From NCBI RefSeq assembly GCF_902459465.1, contig NC_047076.1, positions 13,896,146 to 13,960,145 of the forward strand: a DNA stretch of 64,000 nucleotides, given 5' to 3'. A program made the translations under genes and the position numbers. The notes beneath the pieces were generated by a model. The model was not told the origin of the DNA. It searched no databases and saw only the letters and a program-made list of their open reading frames with translations. Positions 59,701-64,000 of the stretch are shown in pieces; within the stretch, counting starts at the first letter, position 1, and each line of letters begins with the position of its first letter. This stretch comes from Asterias rubens (Eukaryota; Echinodermata; Asteroidea; Forcipulatida; Asteriidae).

Positions 59701-62700
59701 AAGACAACAATTAGCTCTGGTTAATTCAGCACCATATAACTTGAAATGTTAATGAGAAAATACTTTCCAAATAGGGAAACTGCCAACATATAGGGCTAGA
59801 GGAGCTTATAGTCGGAAGAGCGCTGGCACATTAATCTGGAGGCGTTGGTTCAAATCCTGCTCTAGTAAATTTTGCTTTGTTCACCCCTAAATCATTTTTA
59901 ATTCACCCAGTCAGTTTCTTATTATTTGATTAATCATTTGCATGAATTAATAGAGAGTCTTAACAAAATCTACTCGGTGTTAATTTGTTACAAAAAATTG
60001 TTATTGTTAAATAGTTGACATATTTGTTACCTTTAGTTTGTTTGAGATGGTTGACAGACAGTTTAGTTAGATAGAACACTGCTCTGACATTGATTTGCAT
60101 TGTCTCATCAAACAGATGACCTGGTGTTTTATCCTGATGCATTCCTCCCCATGATAAATTGTTCACCTAATTAAACACAACATTGAAAGACAACAAAATC
60201 ATCATGGTAAACATTCAAACCACTGAAAGAAAAGCTTCATTTATCTGATTAGTGTTTGTTATTTGAAGCTTAAAGGTAGTGGATACTATTGGTAATTGTC
60301 AAAGACAATACTAGCCTTCACAGTTGGTGTATCTCAGCATATGCATAAAATAACAAACCTGTGAAAATTTGAGCTCAATCGGTCATCGAAGTTGCGAGTT
60401 AATAATGAAAGAAAAATAACCCTTGTCACAAGAAATTGTGTGCGTTTAGATGCTTGATTTCGAGACCTCAAGTTCTAAATCTGAGGTCTCGAAATCAAAT
60501 TCGTGGAAAGTTACTTCTTTCTCGAAAACTATGGCACTTCAGAGGGAGCCGTTGCTCACAATGTTTTAAACCATCAACCTCTCCCCATTACTCGTCACCA
60601 AGAAAGGTTTTATGCTAATAAATATTTTAAGTAATTACCAATAGTGTCCACTGTCTTTAAAGCCATTGGACACTTTCGGTTAACAGTATTATCCAAGGCC
60701 CACACTTCGTATATCACAACTTATATAAATAACAAAACTGTGAAATTTTAGGCTCAATTGGTCATCGGAGTCGGGAGAAAATAACGGGAAACCCACCCTT
60801 GTTTCCGCACGTTTCGCCGTGTCATGACATGTGTTTAAAATAAATCTGTAATTCTCGATATCGAGAATTGATATTGTTTTAATGTTTTCTCAAAAAGTAA
60901 AGCATTTCATTGAATAATATTTCAAGAGAAGTCTTTCACCATTACCTTCTGTAAACCCTGTAAGTTATTTGTAAATCTGTGAATTTTTATTTTGTTCTGT
61001 TCCGAAAGTGTCAAATGGCTTTAATTATTGCAATATTTTTTTTCTGTAGTTGACTAGTTGTACCCACTTGAATGCTGTCAATGTTTAGCTCTTTTACAAT
61101 TTGAGTCTGAACATACACAATACATGTACATTATTTTGAATTATAGAGAAATGGTTTACAACATTTCAATCATGTCATGGCCCAAAGATGTACATGCACA
61201 TGTAGTCATGTATCTTTAGAAATCCTTGCCCAGACTTATCGCAAACTAATAAAGAACTAATAACCTACTTTAAAGGCAGTGGACACTATTGGTAACTACT
61301 CAAAATAATTGTTAGCATGACAACTTACTTGGTAACAAGCAATGGAGAGCTGTTGATAGTATAACAAATTGTGATAAACGGCTCCCTCTGCACGAAGTAA
61401 CGTAGTTTTCGAGAAAGAAGTAATTTCCTCTAAAATACTTGAATTGATTTCGAGACCTCAGAATTAGATTTCAAGCATCTGAAAGCACAACTTCATGTGA
61501 AAAGGGTGTTTTTTCTTCCATTATTATCTCGCAACTTGGATGACCAATTGAGTTCAATTTTTCACAGATTTGTTAGTTTGTGTATATGTTGAGATACACC
61601 AAGTGAGAAGACTGGTCTTTGACAATTACCAAAGGTGTCCAGTGTCGAACCAGTACTCACCAATACATCAAGTCTTGTAAATTTGGCCACAGTCCGTTTC
61701 ACAACTTCTTCTACATTTTTGTCATCGGTCAAATCACCAGCTAAAAGTAGAATCTGTTTGAAGGGAGTTATTAAAAGTGTAAATAAGAGAACAATATTTG
61801 CAAGAATCACACTTAATTGATATGGTTTACATTAAAATTGTTGTTTATAACATCATAAGGGCAATATATATTTGTTTTGCGGTAACACCATGTATGTACC
61901 TATACTGTCTTGCTTTATTCTACTACCGCGGAGTAGATGTTCTGGGGTTCGGGAGTCTCCTGACGATGACTAGCGCAAACTGTTGAAACGTTGGGACCAA
62001 TTTAAGAACTGCAAGTAGATACACACATGGTGTTACCGCAAACCAAATATATAATGATACCTCACCATGAAATGCCTCAAATGAGGCAGTTTTCAAAACG
62101 TGCAAAATCGTGGAATATTGGCAGTCATTCTTCTATTACCAGTATAGTTGGTATGAATCAAATATTTTTGTTTCCTCGCTTTCTGAACAATTATTTCTCC
62201 TTTTCGCGTGAGGGAAATGCTTGTTAGATTCGTTTAACTCCCGTCTCTAAACCAATTATAACTTAAAGTTTTGTTTACTATTTGCCATGTTGGTATTGAA
62301 CTTCTGAAATAACGCAAAAAGGAAAAACAAATGTTTTCCATTCGCATGTTGTGTGTTCGTTCAGTGTCTCTGCTCAACCCATATCTTCTTGTTGATGCTG
62401 CCTTATTCAATTGAAATTGTCATTTTAAGGTGTAAGTTTTGATTTTATATTGTTTTGACAATAAATATTCAACTTTTAAAAAATGTCATAAATTATGAGG
62501 ATTGTCCTTATCACCTTCTTGTCTGAAAGTCCAAGTCTCTGACACTGCCTAGCTAGTTCCATCAACTCATCTTGATCTTTACCTGTTAGGGCAAGACTAC
62601 ACCCCATAGATGCTAGACGTCTCGCAGTAGCGCCACCAATACTACACGTCGCACCTGTTACATGTACAAACACAACCAATTAGACGTAAAGGGCCAGTTT

Positions 62701-63074
62701 ACACAAAACAATTTACAGGCAACCAGTTCCAGGCAATCTTCAAGAAGAAAAAGCATTCACAATTTAATGTTCACATGTTTTTCTGTCGGATCGTAAGACA
62801 ATGTTAGAAAACTACTCATGTGCAAGCAAAGTACTCAAGTAGCATGCACTCCAGCTGGTTACCTCAAATGTGCCTGTAAAAATTTACTCGTATGACATGG
62901 CCCTAAAAATGTCTCGATCAACACATAATATGATATAGCAAAATATTTTGTTTACTGCTGAGATGTACTGTAGTTGATTGTGAATAAGGCTATTTATTTA
63001 TTTTTTTAGCATAATGTTGATTTTCAGTATTTTTTACCTGTAATTAGAGCCACTTTGTCGTTGAATGACGCCAT
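56729..63074 (-). CDS. Short-chain dehydrogenase/reductase-like protein with degraded active site, 9 exons
   Basis: Exons: 63074-63038, 62654-62515, 61753-61661, 60166-60031, 59685-59645, 59336-59267, 58151-58115, 57918-57867, 56893-56729 (TGA at 56731-56729). Phases agree and give 256 residues, the classic SDR length. Fold markers are FNDKVALITG at the N-terminus, LAGDLTD, LDVLVNN, MQINVRAVF (Asn116), LDQFMRSLA, VRVNSVNPGM and VTGQLMSIDGG. SDRs oxidise or reduce alcohols and ketones with NAD(P)H. Here TGxxxGxG reads TGATCSIG, NNAG reads NNLS, the catalytic Ser aligns with Asn143, Tyr156 is kept, and the Lys of YxxxK is Arg160. The alignment is by eye. Either this is a pseudoenzyme or an unusual member; all frames are open, so it is not an obvious pseudogene. 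Confidence 0.85.
56948..57325 (-). mobile_element. Family A MITE, right end lost
   Basis: Starts TCAAGGCAGTGGACACA, has the palindrome AAGACCTCAAG...TTGAGGTTTCG, and loses similarity after AAGACTGGTCTTAAACAATTA. It lies in the last SDR intron. Confidence 0.88.
57559..57603 (+). mobile_element. Isolated family A right end
   Basis: AATAATTATTTTGAGTAATT followed by ACCACTAGTGTCCAGTGCATTTAA; only the last 45 bp of an element are present. Confidence 0.8.
58218..58458 (-). mobile_element. Family C element, truncated
   Basis: Starts TATAGCCATTGGACACTTTCGG-like and includes AATTCTCGATATCGAG and GTCATGACACGGCAAAACGTG, matching the full copy at 60657-61024 in reverse. Confidence 0.8.
58790..58900. 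repeat. 22-bp tandem repeat ending in a perfect hairpin
   Basis: Three near copies of CGTTTGCCGTGTGATAGTG, the last followed by its exact complement: CCGTGTGATAGTC, AAA, GACTATCACACGG (about 58863-58893). Confidence 0.8.
59013..59195. mobile_element. Foldback element (family G)
   Basis: Opens TTATAAAACAAATAATGACTG; arms TGCTTTGGTTAAAACTATGAC facing GTCGTAGTTTTAACCATAGCA and GATCCCCAGACGG facing CCGGGGATC. The loop CTCGGATGCGCCTCCGG parallels that of 45345-45535. Confidence 0.72.
59345..59490. repeat. Tandem repeat, about 56 bp, beside an SDR exon
   Basis: ACCATGTTGACATGTTTAGAGAAGGG is repeated three to four times, starting just upstream (in the transcript) of the exon at 59336. Confidence 0.75.
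59767..59895 (+). mobile_element. tRNA-derived SINE (family K), degraded
   Basis: GGGAAACTGCCAACATATAG leads to GAGGAGCTTATAGTCGGAAG and GGTTCAAATCCTGCTCTAG, a decayed version of the core at 21386-21457. Confidence 0.65.
60270..60660 (+). mobile_element. Family A MITE, full length
   Basis: Starts TTAAAGGTAGTGGATACT, ends GTGTCCACTGTCTTTAA. Its last TTAA is also the first TTAA of the family C element that follows. Confidence 0.93.
60657..61024 (+). mobile_element. Family C TTAA-ended MITE, full length
   Basis: Ends TTAAAGCCATTGGACACTTT and GTGTCAAATGGCTTTAA. The inner palindrome TTCTCGATATCGAGAA is perfect. Words such as CAATTGGTCATCGGAGTCGGGAGA parallel family A, so the two families are related. 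Confidence 0.92.
61270..61646 (-). mobile_element. Family A MITE abutting a splice donor
   Basis: Starts TTAAAGGCAGTGGACACTA and ends GGTGTCCAGTGTC without its final TTTAA. The SDR exon 61753-61661 and its donor follow 12-14 bp further on. Confidence 0.9.
61863..62056. mobile_element. Foldback with CTGACGA...GAAAC motif
   Basis: Arms TTGTTTTGCGGTAACACCAT and its complement (ATGGTGTTACCGCAAACC...). Between them on the plus strand is CTCCTGACGATGACTAGCGC followed by AAACTGTTGAAACGTTGGG. It may be a Penelope-like terminal region (inference). Confidence 0.7.
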
Positions 63075-63565
63075 TGTCTTGTCTCGTGTGAAGCAGCAGT
63101 GTGGTTGTACTACGACATGGAGTAGGTCTACCTCCATGGACGAACCAAATCATTGTTTGGCTCGTGGTACCACCACATTGTAGTAGATGCAGCCCACGTC
63201 CTTAATACACACTTTTACAACCAGCATAATTTTGCCAATGCAATAAATACACGTATGTTGTCGACAAAAACCAAGAACGTATGTATTTAATGTATTTACA
63301 TTATAATGACCATGATGATATCATTCACAGTATTGTTCAAACTCCGTGACTCTTTTTCCGCATGGGAAGTTTTTCATGAACAAAGTATGAAAGTAACAAA
63401 AAGCGTGCTCAAGTTAAAAAATATAATAAAAAAAAAAATTAAAAAAAAACACAGACTTGTTTGTTGTATAACTTTGTATGTTAGTTTTCATGTCTTGGGA
63501 GTGACGAATGGTTCAAATACATTTTTATTTCGAAGACAACAACCTTTCTTAGTGTAGCTTACCAT
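63075..63565. other. Upstream flank of the SDR-like gene
   Basis: Likely promoter side of the gene that starts at 63074. GACGCCATTGTCTTG surrounds the start codon. Nothing else is recognisable. Confidence 0.45.
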
Positions 63566-63706
63566 TTAAAGGCACTGGACACGTTTTTTGATTACTGAAT
63601 TGCATATTATTTATAGTAGCATGAAAACTTACTTGGTATAACGAGTAATGGAGAGCTGTTACATATTATAAAACATTGTGAGAAACGACTCCCCCTGAAG
63701 AAATAT
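63566..63706 (-). mobile_element. Family A MITE, truncated
   Basis: Starts TTAAAGGCACTGGACACG and breaks off after CCCCCTGAAGAAATATAG, directly before another copy. Confidence 0.85.
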
Positions 63707-63710
63707 AGCT

Positions 63711-64000
63711 TTAAAGGCACTGGACACTATTGGTAATTACTCAAAATAATTGTTAACATAAGAACATACTTGGTAACGAGCAAGTAAGGCTCCCTCTACA
63801 GTAACGTAGGTTTTGAGAAAGAAGTAATTTCTCACTAAAATATCTCAATTGAATTTGAGTCGAGACCTCAGCTGAGGTCTCGAAATGAAGCATCTGAAAG
63901 CACAGAACTTGTGCGACAAGGGTGTTTCTTCCATTATTTTCTCGCAACTTCGACGACCAATTGAGTTGAAATATTCACAGCTTGGTTATTTTGTGCATAT
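63711..64000 (-). mobile_element. Family A MITE, cut by the window end
   Basis: Starts TTAAAGGCACTGGACACTA, inner palindrome GAGACCTCAGCTGAGGTCTC is perfect. It continues beyond the window. Confidence 0.92.

Noticed and set aside
40254-64000. An operon-like or defence system linking the genes
   Set aside because: The genes are separate, intron-rich, differently oriented and functionally unrelated.

Overview
The window is animal nuclear DNA: AT-rich, intron-dense, GT-AG introns, one interstitial TTAGGG-type tract and very many short transposon relics. I assembled five protein-coding genes by joining exons with compatible splice phases. They recall bilaterian families (PAR-3, SLC18A, TMEM98, a coiled-coil protein, an SDR). 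The density of about 400-bp inverted-repeat elements and tRNA-like repeats suggests an invertebrate deuterostome, possibly an echinoderm; this is a guess from repeat style, not proven. There is no prokaryotic operon, CRISPR array or integrated virus that I can see.

Layout. 1-7576: a 54-bp satellite array, running off the left edge and apparently lying inside an intron of the PARD3-like gene. 8090-19785 (+): the last seven coding exons of the PARD3-like polarity scaffold. 19786-27807: its 3' flank, non-coding, with mobile elements and tRNA-like sequences. 27808-40253 (-): a complete 15-exon vesicular amine/acetylcholine transporter-like gene (SLC18A family, 609 aa). 40254-45968: intergenic, rich in foldback elements. 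45969-48179 (-): a complete 5-exon TMEM98 gene (247 aa). 50196-55483 (+): a 7-exon coiled-coil gene, probably CCDC89-like (346 aa). 56729-63074 (-): a 9-exon short-chain dehydrogenase/reductase-like gene (256 aa) with several altered catalytic motifs, convergent with the coiled-coil gene.

The genes do not form a pathway; they are ordinary neighbours. The most notable content is non-coding. About 20 copies of one TTAA-ended element family (family A here) sit beside three other families with similar ends (B, C, D). There are tRNA-like repeats framed by inverted repeats, several large perfect or near-perfect palindromes, a 40-bp tandem array of a tRNA T-arm, an 89-bp array that multiplies a splice acceptor of the transporter gene, and a 213-bp tandem repeat carrying a hammerhead-like motif. 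Protein identities rest on recalled family sequences; no database search was run.
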